A stretch of DNA of 64,000 nt from Actinospineispora eucalypti (GTDB lineage Bacteria; Actinomycetota; Actinomycetes; Mycobacteriales; Pseudonocardiaceae), in contig JACHMT010000007.1 in NCBI GenBank assembly GCA_014208095.1, positions 248,001-312,000 on the forward strand, written 5' to 3'. Positions 56,936 through 64,000 of the stretch are shown here, in pieces. Under the pieces are notes generated by a model. The model worked only from the letters and a program-made list of their open reading frames with translations, had not been told where the DNA came from and did not search any database. How positions within the stretch are numbered: position 1 is the first letter of the stretch; every line of letters starts with the position of its first letter. The position numbers were made by a program, and so were the translations under genes.

Positions 56936-57106
56936 GAGTGCGTACCCGTAGTCCCATCCGGCGCACCCGTGCGGCGCGCCTGTCCCGACCGTACTCGTCC
57001 AACCCGCTCTTGGGGGAGCACAAAGACTGCCCCAATCGACGAGGGACCTCGGTGAGGCTCCCACGAACGGTATGTCGTGGTTACCGAACCGAGATCCCCC
57101 GGCCGC

Positions 57107-57739
57107 TCAGCCGCCCACTACCGACAGCTTCCGACTCTGGATGATCTCGTCAACTATGCCGTACTCCTTGGCCTCTTCGGCGGTCAAAATCTTGTCCCGC
57201 TCGATGTCGGCCCGGATCAACTCGACATCCCGTCCAGTGTGCGTTGCCAGCGTAGTCTCCAACAACCGCCGCATGCGGGAAATCTCCGCCGCCTGGATCT
57301 CCAGGTCGGAAACCTGCCCGTAGACGCCCTCGAAGGCCGGCTGGTGGATCAGGATCCGGGCGTTGGTCACGGCCAACCGCCTACCCGGGGTGCCCGCCGC
57401 GAGCAGCACGGCGGCAGCCGACGCGGCCTGCCCGAGGCAGACCGTCTGGATGTCGGGCCGGATGTACTGCATCGTGTCGTAGATTGCCATCAACGACGTG
57501 AATGATCCACCCGGAGAGTTGATGTACATCGTGATCTCGCGGTCCGGGTCGGTGGACTCCAGCACGAGCAGCTGAGCCATCACGTCGTTCGCCGAGGCGT
57601 CGTCGATCTGCACCCCGAGGAAGATGATGCGCTCCTCGAAGAGCTTGTTGTAGGGGTTGGACTCTTTGACCCCGTAGCTGGTGCGCTCGATGAACGAGGG
57701 CAGCACGTAGCGACTCTGGGGGGGTTGGAATCCGGTCAC
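57107..57739 (-). CDS. clpP2: ATP-dependent Clp protease proteolytic subunit ClpP2
   Basis: 210 residues. The catalytic Ser is in CLGQAASAAAVLLAAG, the His in RILIHQPAFEGVYGQ, and the Asp in RDVELIRADIERDKI. It matches the ClpP2 type of actinobacteria, which forms a mixed tetradecamer with ClpP1 and binds ClpX. GTG 57739 overlaps the clpP1 stop (GTGA). Confidence 0.97.
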   Translation of the reverse strand: MTGFQPPQSRYVLPSFIERTSYGVKESNPYNKLFEERIIFLGVQIDDASANDVMAQLLVLESTDPDREITMYINSPGGSFTSLMAIYDTMQYIRPDIQTVCLGQAASAAAVLLAAGTPGRRLAVTNARILIHQPAFEGVYGQVSDLEIQAAEISRMRRLLETTLATHTGRDVELIRADIERDKILTAEEAKEYGIVDEIIQSRKLSVVGG

Positions 57740-58377
57740 TTGCCGCTCCCGTTCCTCTTGTTCCTCGGAAGTCCGTTGGCCCGGCTGATCACCTGGTCCA
57801 CGAAGCCGTACTCCAGGGCCTCCTGCGCGGTGAACCAGCGGTCCCGGTCGAAGTCCGTCATGATCCGCTCGACCGTCTGCCCGGTGTGCCCGGCGATCAG
57901 CTCCGCCATCTCCCGCTTGTTCTGCCGGAACAGCTCGGCCTGGATGCGGATGTCCGACTCGGTGCCGCCGACGCCGGCCGACGGCTGGTGCATCAGGATC
58001 CGCACGTGCGGCAGCGCGTAGCGCTTGCCCCGGGCGCCGGCGGACAGCAGGAACTGCCCCATCGACGCGGCCAGGCCCATCGCGTAGGTGGCCACGTCAC
58101 ACGGGATGAGCTCCATCGTGTCGAAGATGGCCATCCCGGCGTTCACCGAGCCACCCGGCGAGTTGATGTAGAGCGAGATGTCCGACTCGGGGTCCTCGGC
58201 GGACAGGAGCAACAGCTGGGCGGCGATCCGGTTGGCGATCTCGTCGTCCACCTGCTGTCCCAGCACGATGATGCGCTGCTGCAGCAACCGCTCGTAGACC
58301 GAGTCGCCCAGCGTCATCGAGGACGGAGCCGCGGTCCGCAGCTGCGGGACCCTCGGATTGGATGGGTACTGCGTCAC
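57736..58377 (-). CDS. clpP1: ATP-dependent Clp protease proteolytic subunit ClpP1
   Basis: 213 residues. The catalytic Ser is in AMGLAASMGQFLLSAG, the His in RILMHQPSAGVGGTES, and the Asp in TVERIMTDFDRDRW. GTG 58377 (VTQYPSNPRVPQLRTAAPSS) is preferred because AGG lies just upstream; a TTG at 58410 is possible. It is coupled to clpP2. The gap upstream holds a terminator for tig, so the clp genes probably have their own promoter. Confidence 0.97.
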   Translation of the reverse strand: MTQYPSNPRVPQLRTAAPSSMTLGDSVYERLLQQRIIVLGQQVDDEIANRIAAQLLLLSAEDPESDISLYINSPGGSVNAGMAIFDTMELIPCDVATYAMGLAASMGQFLLSAGARGKRYALPHVRILMHQPSAGVGGTESDIRIQAELFRQNKREMAELIAGHTGQTVERIMTDFDRDRWFTAQEALEYGFVDQVISRANGLPRNKRNGSGK

Positions 58378-58465
58378 GTCTGCCTGCTTTCCTGTTCGGT
58401 GTCCGCTCAATGCCTTGGAACGACGGTTCCGACCCTAACCAGCTTGCTGCCGGCCCACCCGGATT

Positions 58466-58500
58466 GGCTCGTCCGTTCGCTCAGAGCACACGGACGAGCC
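58466..58500. terminator. Terminator hairpin downstream of tig
   Basis: GGCTCGTCCGT (58466-58476) and ACGGACGAGCC (58490-58500) form a perfect 11-bp stem with a 13-nt loop, 16 bp after the tig stop on the minus strand. No T-run follows. Confidence 0.75.
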
Positions 58501-58516
58501 ACCGCCCGGGGGTGGA

Positions 58517-59923
58517 TCAGGCCTTCGCCCCGGCGGGTTCCTCGGCCTTCTCGCCGGTCTGCTCGGCATCGTCCTGGGACTCGGCGGTCTCGTCGCCGCG
58601 CTCCGCGCCGCTGAGGAACTCGGAGAGGTCCACCTCGGCACCACTCGAATCGGTCACCTTGACCTGGCGCACCACGCTGTCCAGCGCCTTGCCGCGCCGG
58701 ACGTCGGCCTCGACCGCGCCCAACTGGCCGGCCTGCTGCGCGCGCTGCACGAACTCTTCGGGGCTCATCCCGAACCGCTGCGACTGCGCCACGATCTGCT
58801 CGATCAGCTCGCTCTCGGTCACCTGCACCTCGGCGGCCTCGGCGATCGCGTCCAGCAGCAGCTGCGTCTTCACCGAACGCTCGGCGTTCTCCCGGGCGTC
58901 CGACTCGAACTTCTCCTTGGTCAGCCCCTGCTTCTCCAGGAACTCGGCCAGCCGCGCCTCGTCGTGGTCGAAGGCGTGCACCACCTCGTGCGTGCGCGAC
59001 TCGGTCTCCGCCGCCACGATGCCCTCCGGCAGCGGCACCTCGGCCGCCTCCAGCAGCGCCTCCAGCACCTTCTCCCGGGCCTGCTGGGTCTGCCGCACCC
59101 GCTTGCTCTCGGTGAGCTGGCGGCGCAGGTCGGCGGTCAGCTCGTCCAGCGTGTCGAACTCGCTGGCCAGCTGGGCGAAGTCGTCGTCGGCCTCGGGCAG
59201 TTCGCGCACCTTCACGGAGGTGACCTTGACGGTGACCTCGGCGTCCTTCTCGGCGTGCTCGCCGGCGACCAGCTTGGTGGTGAAGGTCTTGGACTCGCCC
59301 CCGGACAGCCCGGTGATCGCCTCGTCCAGGCCCTCGATCATGCCGCCCGAGCCGACCTGGTAGGACATTCCGCTGGTCTGGGCCTCCTCCAGCGCCTCGC
59401 CGTCCACCTCGGCGGCCAGGTCGATGGAGACGAAGTCGTCCTCGGCGGCCGGCCGCTCCACCCCGGTGAGCGTGCCGAACCGGCCACGCAGCTGGTCGAG
59501 CTGCTCGGTGACCTCCTCGTCGGCCACCTCGGGCGCGTCCACCTCGACGGTGATCGCGGCGGCGTCCGGCAGGTCGAACTCGGGCCGGATGTCCACCTCG
59601 GCGGTGAACGCCACCTGCTCGCCGTCCTTCAGCTCGGTGACCTCGATCTCCGGCTGGCCGAGCACCCGCACCGAGCCGGCGATGACCGCCTCGCTGTACT
59701 TCGCCGGGATGGCCTCGTTCACCACCTCGTCGAGCACCACGCCCCGGCCCAGCCGCGCCTCCAGGATGCGCGCCGGGGCCTTCCCCTTGCGGAAGCCGGG
59801 GATGTTCACCTGCTGGGCGAGCTTGCGGTATGCGCGGTCGAAGTTCGGCTTGAGCTCGTCGAAGGGCACCTCGACGTTGAGCTTGACGCGCGTCGGGCTG
59901 AGCTGCTCGACGGTGCTCTTCAC
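58517..59923 (-). CDS. tig: Trigger factor, ribosome-associated chaperone
   Basis: 468 residues. The ribosome-binding signature is VNIPGFRKGKAPARILEARL (GFRxGKxP). The PPIase (FKBP) domain contains DFVSIDLAAEVDGEALEEAQ and IEGLDEAITGLSGGESKTF. The C-terminal chaperone arms are helical, and the tail is acidic. GTG 59923 (VKSTVEQLSPTRVKLNVEVP) is used because AGGAG lies 5 nt upstream; an in-frame ATG 24 bp earlier would include the ribosome binding site. It precedes clpP1P2 as in other actinobacteria. Confidence 0.98.
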   Translation of the reverse strand: MKSTVEQLSPTRVKLNVEVPFDELKPNFDRAYRKLAQQVNIPGFRKGKAPARILEARLGRGVVLDEVVNEAIPAKYSEAVIAGSVRVLGQPEIEVTELKDGEQVAFTAEVDIRPEFDLPDAAAITVEVDAPEVADEEVTEQLDQLRGRFGTLTGVERPAAEDDFVSIDLAAEVDGEALEEAQTSGMSYQVGSGGMIEGLDEAITGLSGGESKTFTTKLVAGEHAEKDAEVTVKVTSVKVRELPEADDDFAQLASEFDTLDELTADLRRQLTESKRVRQTQQAREKVLEALLEAAEVPLPEGIVAAETESRTHEVVHAFDHDEARLAEFLEKQGLTKEKFESDARENAERSVKTQLLLDAIAEAAEVQVTESELIEQIVAQSQRFGMSPEEFVQRAQQAGQLGAVEADVRRGKALDSVVRQVKVTDSSGAEVDLSEFLSGAERGDETAESQDDAEQTGEKAEEPAGAKA

Positions 59924-60109
59924 TTGATCTCCTCGTGCGGATGACATGCTGGCGGAGCCGGAACCCGGTCCTACCGGGCGGCCGGGCGCTCGCCGAGGGC
60001 CGCCGGAGGGGTGCCGTTGCTCGGACCCACGCGGGGTCTTTGTTCGAGTCTAGGCGACAACGCTCCCCGATCCACCGCTGGCCACGCCGGAACGACACCA
60101 GGACATGCC

Positions 60110-60823
60110 TCAGCTCCGTTGTCCGGCGCCGAGGACGCAGTCGCCGCAGACGCCGCCGCCGGGCACCTTGTAGTACAGACAGCAGGAGCGACGGCGGAAC
60201 GCCCAGCTCGGCGCGAGCGCGCCGGCACCGGCCAGCGGCCCGGCCCGCAGCAGCTCCGCGACCTCGCCCAGGGCGGCCGCGGCCGCTTCCGGCCGGGCGC
60301 GCGCGACCAGCCTCCCGGCGGCGGCCAGCGCGGAGGCGGCATTGCCGCGCAGGGTGCGGGGCGACGCGCCGGACACCTCACGGGTGATCGCGGCCAGCGG
60401 CTCGAGGTGACCCGTCACCAGCGCTTCGAGGCCTGCGTCGGCGTCCGAGAACCGCTCGGCGGACTCCCACATCGGCAGCACGCCGCTCACCGCCGGCCGC
60501 CAGTGCAGCGTGTCCGGCGACCACTCCGGCACCCTCCGGTGCACCGAGGCGACCGCGAGCACCGGGGAAACCAGGCGCGCGGCCAAGCCCTGCTGGGCGA
60601 TCGAGCCGGCGATCCGCAGGTCGGCGGCCCGGGACGCTTCGATGCCCAGCGCGCCGGCGACCAGCCGGACCCGTTCGGCCATCGGCTCCGGCCGCTCGTA
60701 GAAGTCCCGCCACGGGCGCCAGGAGTCGTCCACCACCTCCGCCGGGTTGGCGCTGACCGCGAAGAACGGCCCGATGTCGGCGACCTCCTCGAGCGCCGCC
60801 CGCACTTCCGGTTGCTCCGTCAT
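60110..60823 (-). CDS. FhuF-like [2Fe-2S] protein, ferric-siderophore reductase type
   Basis: 237 residues. The C-terminal FhuF motif is RRSCCLYYKVPGGGVCGDC (CC-x10-C-x2-C), the ligand set for the unusual [2Fe-2S] cluster. WRPAVSGVLPMWESAERFSD and QQGLAARLVSPVLAVASVHR match the N-terminal siderophore-interacting region. Members reduce ferric siderophores in the cytosol. ATG 60823 overlaps the copD stop (ATGA) and has GGGAG just upstream, so it is coupled to the copper-type membrane protein. Confidence 0.85.
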   Translation of the reverse strand: MTEQPEVRAALEEVADIGPFFAVSANPAEVVDDSWRPWRDFYERPEPMAERVRLVAGALGIEASRAADLRIAGSIAQQGLAARLVSPVLAVASVHRRVPEWSPDTLHWRPAVSGVLPMWESAERFSDADAGLEALVTGHLEPLAAITREVSGASPRTLRGNAASALAAAGRLVARARPEAAAAALGEVAELLRAGPLAGAGALAPSWAFRRRSCCLYYKVPGGGVCGDCVLGAGQRS

Positions 60824-61764
60824 GCTCCCGTTCCCCGTATCGCCGCCGCCGGCGCCTCGGCCAGCGCGGCCGCGACGGCGAACACGCCGGCCATCCAGAC
60901 CAGCTCCAGCGCCACCCGGCCGGTGAGCCGGGGGTTGCCCTCGGCCAGCCGCCGCCTCGTCCACCAGCCCAGCCCGAGCACCACGGCGAAGCCGGCCGCC
61001 TTGGCCAGCACCAGGCGGCCGTACTCGCTGTCCAGCAGGGCCGAGGGTGCCGGCAGCTGGAAGGCCGCGCTGAGCACGCCGGTCAGCAGCACGCACCCGG
61101 CACAGTAGCCGGCCAGCCGGGAGAACCGGGGCAGCGCGAGGTCGGTCAGGAGACCCGGCCGGCCCCGGCACACCAGCGCCAGCGCGGCCAGCCCGCCCGC
61201 CCACAGGCAGGCCGCCGCGACGTGCACCGCGAGCACCGGCACGGCGGTGCCGTGGCCCAGGTGGCCGCCGGCGTGCCCGGTGACCGGCCCGGCGACCACG
61301 CCGAGCAGCGCGAACCCGATCACCGGTTCCGGCTGGCCGAGCACCCCCGGTTCGGCGCGCCCGCCCGCGCTCGCCCGGAACGAGACCAGCCGGGTCACCG
61401 CGACCAGCAGCGCGCAGCCGAGGGTGAGCAGCAACGCCCGGCCGGCGGCCACCTCGGTGGCGAAGTCGGCCAGCACACCCGGCCGCAACCGGAACGCGTC
61501 CACGCCGCCGGCCTCCGCCGCCCCCAGCCACAGCGCGAGCAGCGCCGCGCCCGCCCAGGCGGCACCGGTCAACCCGCCGAGCGCGGCGGTGCGGCGGGCC
61601 ACCGCCCGACCGGCCGCCCGATCCGCCGGGCCGGCCCTCCGATCCGCCCGACCGGCCGCCCGATCCGGCGGCGCGGACCGCCCCTGGCCGGTGAGGAACG
61701 GCGCGACGGCCAGTCCGACCTGCAGCGCGCCGATCCCGTCGACGGCCAACCTGGCGAACAGCAC
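60820..61764 (-). CDS. copD: CopD family copper resistance membrane protein
   Basis: About 314 residues with eight predicted transmembrane helices, e.g. LGGLTGAAWAGAALLALWLG, GRALLLTLGCALLVAVTRLV, and VPVLAVHVAAACLWAGGLAA, the CopD domain start. His-rich TGHAGGHLGHGTAVP could bind copper. A loop between helices 1 and 2 is a low-complexity Arg/Ala/Asp stretch. GTG 61764 (VLFARLAVDGIGALQVGLAV) is chosen because AGGAG lies 7 nt upstream; the frame extends further up but reads Arg/Gly-rich. No CopC domain is present. Confidence 0.85.
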   Translation of the reverse strand: MLFARLAVDGIGALQVGLAVAPFLTGQGRSAPPDRAAGRADRRAGPADRAAGRAVARRTAALGGLTGAAWAGAALLALWLGAAEAGGVDAFRLRPGVLADFATEVAAGRALLLTLGCALLVAVTRLVSFRASAGGRAEPGVLGQPEPVIGFALLGVVAGPVTGHAGGHLGHGTAVPVLAVHVAAACLWAGGLAALALVCRGRPGLLTDLALPRFSRLAGYCAGCVLLTGVLSAAFQLPAPSALLDSEYGRLVLAKAAGFAVVLGLGWWTRRRLAEGNPRLTGRVALELVWMAGVFAVAAALAEAPAAAIRGTGA

Positions 61765-61947
61765 CTCGCGCGCTCCTTTCGATCCCACCCCACCCGCCCG
61801 CCCTGCCCGCCCCGCCCTGCCCGCCGTCGGTGGCCTCCCCCGATCGGCGGCGGCTGGTGACACGCATCGGTGTACCTGAGTTACCTAAAGAGTGTTGTGT
61901 GACTTCTGGGGCGGGTGAAGACTCGTGTGCGATGGTAATGATCTCCA

Positions 61948-62166
61948 ATGCTCGAGGAGCTTCAGACGCGCGAAGAATGGTCGGCCGGGATCTGCTCCCT
62001 GGTGGCCGACGAACTCCACCGGGGCGCCAACCGGGGCCTGCTCACCCGCGCCGAAGCCCATCAGCTTGCCTCTCGGTTCCTGATACTCATTGACCAGGCG
62101 CTGGATCTGCCGTCGATTCGATTGAACGGGCCGCTCGGCGGCCAACCCGATTGGGTCGCGCCTTAA
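61948..62166 (+). CDS. Small hypothetical protein
   Basis: 72 residues, not recognised. It reads MLEELQTREEWSAGICSLVA, DELHRGANRGLLTRAEAHQL, then ASRFLILIDQALDLPSIRLN, predicted mostly helical and soluble. It is divergent from copD over 183 bp of AT-richer DNA. No strong ribosome binding site. It may be a small helical regulator. Confidence 0.5.
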   Translation: MLEELQTREEWSAGICSLVADELHRGANRGLLTRAEAHQLASRFLILIDQALDLPSIRLNGPLGGQPDWVAP

Positions 62167-62422
62167 CCTCGGAGAACGTCCCGAAGTTTCAGATCGGTAA
62201 CGCCCGTTTCGGCTTCCCGCGGATGGCCTCGGGCAATCAATCTCACACCTAAAGCAATTTCAGCTTGACCCGGGCCGTCCGGCCGACGCAACTCGTCATC
62301 GGCCACCGGCGACCGGACGTCCGAGGCCAGGCACTCCCGCGACCGGGCACCGGAGCAGGACGCCCGCGCGCCGGCTCGTCCCACCACCCCTTCCAGCCCC
62401 AACAGCCACGGAGCTAACGCGG
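62167..62422. other. 256-bp gap without a supported gene
   Basis: No frame here has protein-like composition and a ribosome binding site. A short direct repeat TAACGCGG occurs at about 62415-62430 across the end of the monooxygenase gene. A minus-strand frame of 79 codons is arginine/glycine-rich and lacks family features. Confidence 0.5.
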
Positions 62423-62746
62423 TTAACGCGGCTGGACCTCCGCCATCTCCATCCAGTCCTCCCCCGGCACCTCCACATTGACGATCTGAGGATTGCGGAT
62501 AACCGCATCCGGGAACCAGGACATCGCGGCCCGGAAATGATCCGAGTTCACGTGTGCACTGCCCGCTTCGCCATCCCGGAAAGCTTCACAGAGAACGAAC
62601 TGGTGCGATTCTTCAACGCTCTTCGACCATTCAAAGAAGATGTTCCCCGGCTCGGCCCGAGTGGCCGTCGTGAAATCGTTTACCCTCTCCAACCAGTTCT
62701 CGCTGTACTCCGGCTTGAGCGTGAACTTAACCACGATAAAGATCAT
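62423..62746 (-). CDS. Antibiotic biosynthesis monooxygenase (ABM) domain protein
   Basis: 107 residues. MIFIVVKFTLKPEYSENWLE, RVNDFTTATRAEPGNIFFEW, ESHQFVLCEAFRDGEAGSAH and SDHFRAAMSW show the ABM/YgiN-like ferredoxin fold, often a putative quinol monooxygenase. ATG 62746 is preceded by GGCAGGAA. It is divergent from the frameshifted MBL gene (59 bp apart). Confidence 0.9.
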   Translation of the reverse strand: MIFIVVKFTLKPEYSENWLERVNDFTTATRAEPGNIFFEWSKSVEESHQFVLCEAFRDGEAGSAHVNSDHFRAAMSWFPDAVIRNPQIVNVEVPGEDWMEMAEVQPR

Positions 62747-62804
62747 TTCCTGCCTTTCGTCGGGCGTGCCGGGTGATTGGTCGACGGGTATCGTCGAGGC
62801 CATC

Positions 62805-63540
62805 ATGCACCTGATCATCGCCGGCAGCGGAGACGCGTTCGGATCGGGCGGGCGGTTCCAGACCTGTATCGCGGTCGCCGAGGACGAGGACGCGCCGCCC
62901 AACCTGCTGATCGACTGCGGGGCGACCAGCCTCACCGCGCTCCGCCAGCAGGGCATCGACCCGAACCTGATCGACACCGTGGTGCTCAGCCACCTGCACG
63001 GAGACCACTTCGGCGGCCTGCCGTTCCTAAGTACTGGACGGCCAGTTCCGCCGGCGCACGCGCGACCTGACCGTGCTCGGGCCACCCGGCACGACCGAGC
63101 GGCTGGACCTCGCGATGGAGACACTTTTCCCCGGCTCCACCGCGGTCACCAGGCGATTCCAGGTGCACGTCCGCACACACGGGACTTCGCGTCCGACCGA
63201 CGCCGGCGCCGCGCGGGTCAGCGCGCACGAGGTCCGGCACGCCTCCGGTGCCCCCGCCTACGGGGTGCGGGTCGGCCTGGGCGGGCGCACGGTCGCCTAC
63301 TCCGGAGACACCGAGTGGACCGACGCGCTGCTCGAGCTGTCCTCGGGAGCCGACCTTTTCCTCGCGGAGGGCTACAGCCCGCGCCCGGTGCGCTGGCACC
63401 TCGACCTGGAGAGCCTTACCGCAAACCGCGAACGATTCGACTGCGGCGCGATCGCACTCACTCACCTCTCCCCCTCCGCGCTCGAACTGGATCTGCGCGA
63501 TTGGGAAGTTGCCCACGACGGGCTGCGTCGCACGGTCTAG
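62805..63540 (+). pseudogene. Metallo-beta-lactamase fold hydrolase, +1 frameshift
   Basis: ATG 62805 reads MHLIIAGSGDAFGSGGRFQT and the metal site DTVVLSHLHGDHFGGLPFL. After CCTAA at about 63026-63030 the protein-like reading resumes one base later as VLDGQFRRRTRDLTVLGPPG and continues through VAYSGDTEWTDALL, DLFLAEGYSPRP and CGAIALTHLSP to TAG 63538-63540. Length 736 nt is one more than a whole number of codons. The pattern fits an RNase Z-like or PhnP-like MBL hydrolase with one inserted base. Both metal sites (HLHGDH, GDT, THL) are kept, so a sequencing error is a real alternative. Confidence 0.75.
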
Positions 63541-63726
63541 CCGACGGATCCTCACCGGGTTGCGCGCCACATTTTCCGTTATTCGGTGCACGCGCCACGC
63601 CGCCCGGAGGCCCATCGTTAGGATCCAATCGAAACCAAATAGGCTTGGCCGCGCAAATAGCTGGATACCCGCGCAGTCATATGCTATAACAAACTATGAT
63701 TGCCGTAATGCCGCCTTGGAGACGAG
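63541..63726. promoter_or_regulatory. AT-rich upstream region of the GntR gene
   Basis: The stretch around 63680-63710 (CATATGCTATAACAAACTAT) is much more AT-rich than its surroundings and contains TATAAC as a possible -10, about 40 bp before the GntR start. It lies between the frameshifted MBL gene and the regulator. Confidence 0.4.
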
Positions 63727-64000
63727 ATGCCTGAATCCGCGTTCGTTCACGAGGTCACGACCGAGTCGGTCGCTGACCGGGTGACGTCCGAGATTCGGCG
63801 CGCCATCCTCGGCGGCCGGTTGCGTCCGGGCCAGGAGTTCTCGCTGCGCACCATCGCCGCGCAGCTGGGGGTGAGCTTCATCCCGGTGCGCGAGGCGCTG
63901 CGCAGCCTGGAGGCCGAGGGCCTGCTGATGACCCGCCGGGGGCGCAGCGCCACCGTGGCTCCGCTGGACGGCGACGAGCTGCGCGGGATCTGCGGTCTCC
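63727..64000 (+). CDS. GntR family transcriptional regulator, N-terminal part only
   Basis: 91 codons are visible and the gene runs off the right edge. The winged helix is VADRVTSEIRRAILGGRLRP, SLRTIAAQLGVSFIPVREAL, RSLEAEGLLMTRRG, the GntR signature. The start of the linker (VAPLDGDELRGICGL) suggests a FadR/FCD-type ligand domain beyond the edge. ATG 63727 has GGAGACGAG just upstream. Target and ligand unknown. Confidence 0.9.
   Translation, partial: MPESAFVHEVTTESVADRVTSEIRRAILGGRLRPGQEFSLRTIAAQLGVSFIPVREALRSLEAEGLLMTRRGRSATVAPLDGDELRGICGL

Noticed and set aside
60025..60070. A GTTCGAGTCT motif as a tRNA T-arm upstream of tig
   Set aside because: No acceptor or anticodon stem can be built around it.
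62163..62402. 79-codon minus-strand frame near the ABM gene
   Set aside because: No ribosome binding site, no family features, biased composition.

Overview
The window is high-GC actinobacterial DNA. It has many GTG and TTG starts, ATGA/GTGA stop-start overlaps, GGAGG-type ribosome binding sites, and long antisense open frames caused by GC-rich third codon positions. Gene order follows the conserved actinobacterial block comEA-degV-octT-gpgP-rsfS-nadD / proA / proB-obgE-rpmA-rplU-rne / ndk-DUF4233-folC-valS / clpX-clpP2-clpP1-tig, which in Mycobacterium tuberculosis runs about Rv2415c to Rv2462c. The lprG-P55 pair, VapBC loci, a GAF-ANTAR regulator and an F420-type reductase fit Actinomycetes. 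A Pseudonocardiales-like genus is my inference. I found no rRNA, tRNA, CRISPR array, transposase or prophage gene.

Layout. 1-4.8 kb: a truncated comEA, DegV, an OctT-like acyltransferase, a GpgP-like phosphatase, rsfS, nadD and a MerR regulator, all on the minus strand. 4.8-9.8 kb: a PPOX flavoprotein, a CoxE-type VWA protein, a broken PIN toxin-antitoxin pair, a MoxR ATPase and a membrane protein. 9.8-13.1 kb: proA and two SAM methyltransferases. 13.2-22.8 kb is an accessory insert that separates proA from proB. It holds an AraC regulator, a palindromic intergenic element, the Hen1-Pnkp RNA-repair operon, a VapBC module, and a TetR gene divergent from a flavoprotein/nitrilase-family operon. 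22.9-32.6 kb: proB, obgE, rpmA, rplU, rne and the TIGR03936/TIGR03960 pair with a GNAT gene between them. 32.7-46.2 kb is mostly accessory: an NYN protein, GAF-ANTAR and STAS regulators, VapBC, a three-gene ABC exporter, lprG-P55, a metallo-beta-lactamase, and a diiron-hydrolase/flavin-monooxygenase operon with its TetR. 46.3-51.9 kb: ndk, a third intact VapBC, DUF4233, folC and valS. 52-55.3 kb: an OFA-type transporter with a 44-residue small subunit, DUF6457, divergent fdhD, and an isoprenylcysteine-methyltransferase-like protein. 55.6-60 kb: clpX-clpP2-clpP1-tig. 60-64 kb: a FhuF-like protein, CopD, small unknown genes, a monooxygenase, a frameshifted MBL gene and the start of a GntR regulator.

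The strongest signals outside ordinary genes are two dispersed non-coding repeat families. The first is a double-hairpin element of about 54 bp whose ends supply the stop codons of flanking convergent genes (5697-5750, 12402-12510, 46222-46276). The second is a family of MITE-like palindromes with inverted repeats of about 70-80 bp around a central stem (14075-14566, 41709-42049, and a one-ended copy at 55300-55439). Three genes are interrupted by single-base frameshifts: a VapC near 7520, an unknown gene near 39128 and an MBL hydrolase near 63029. Read quality should be checked before calling these pseudogenes.
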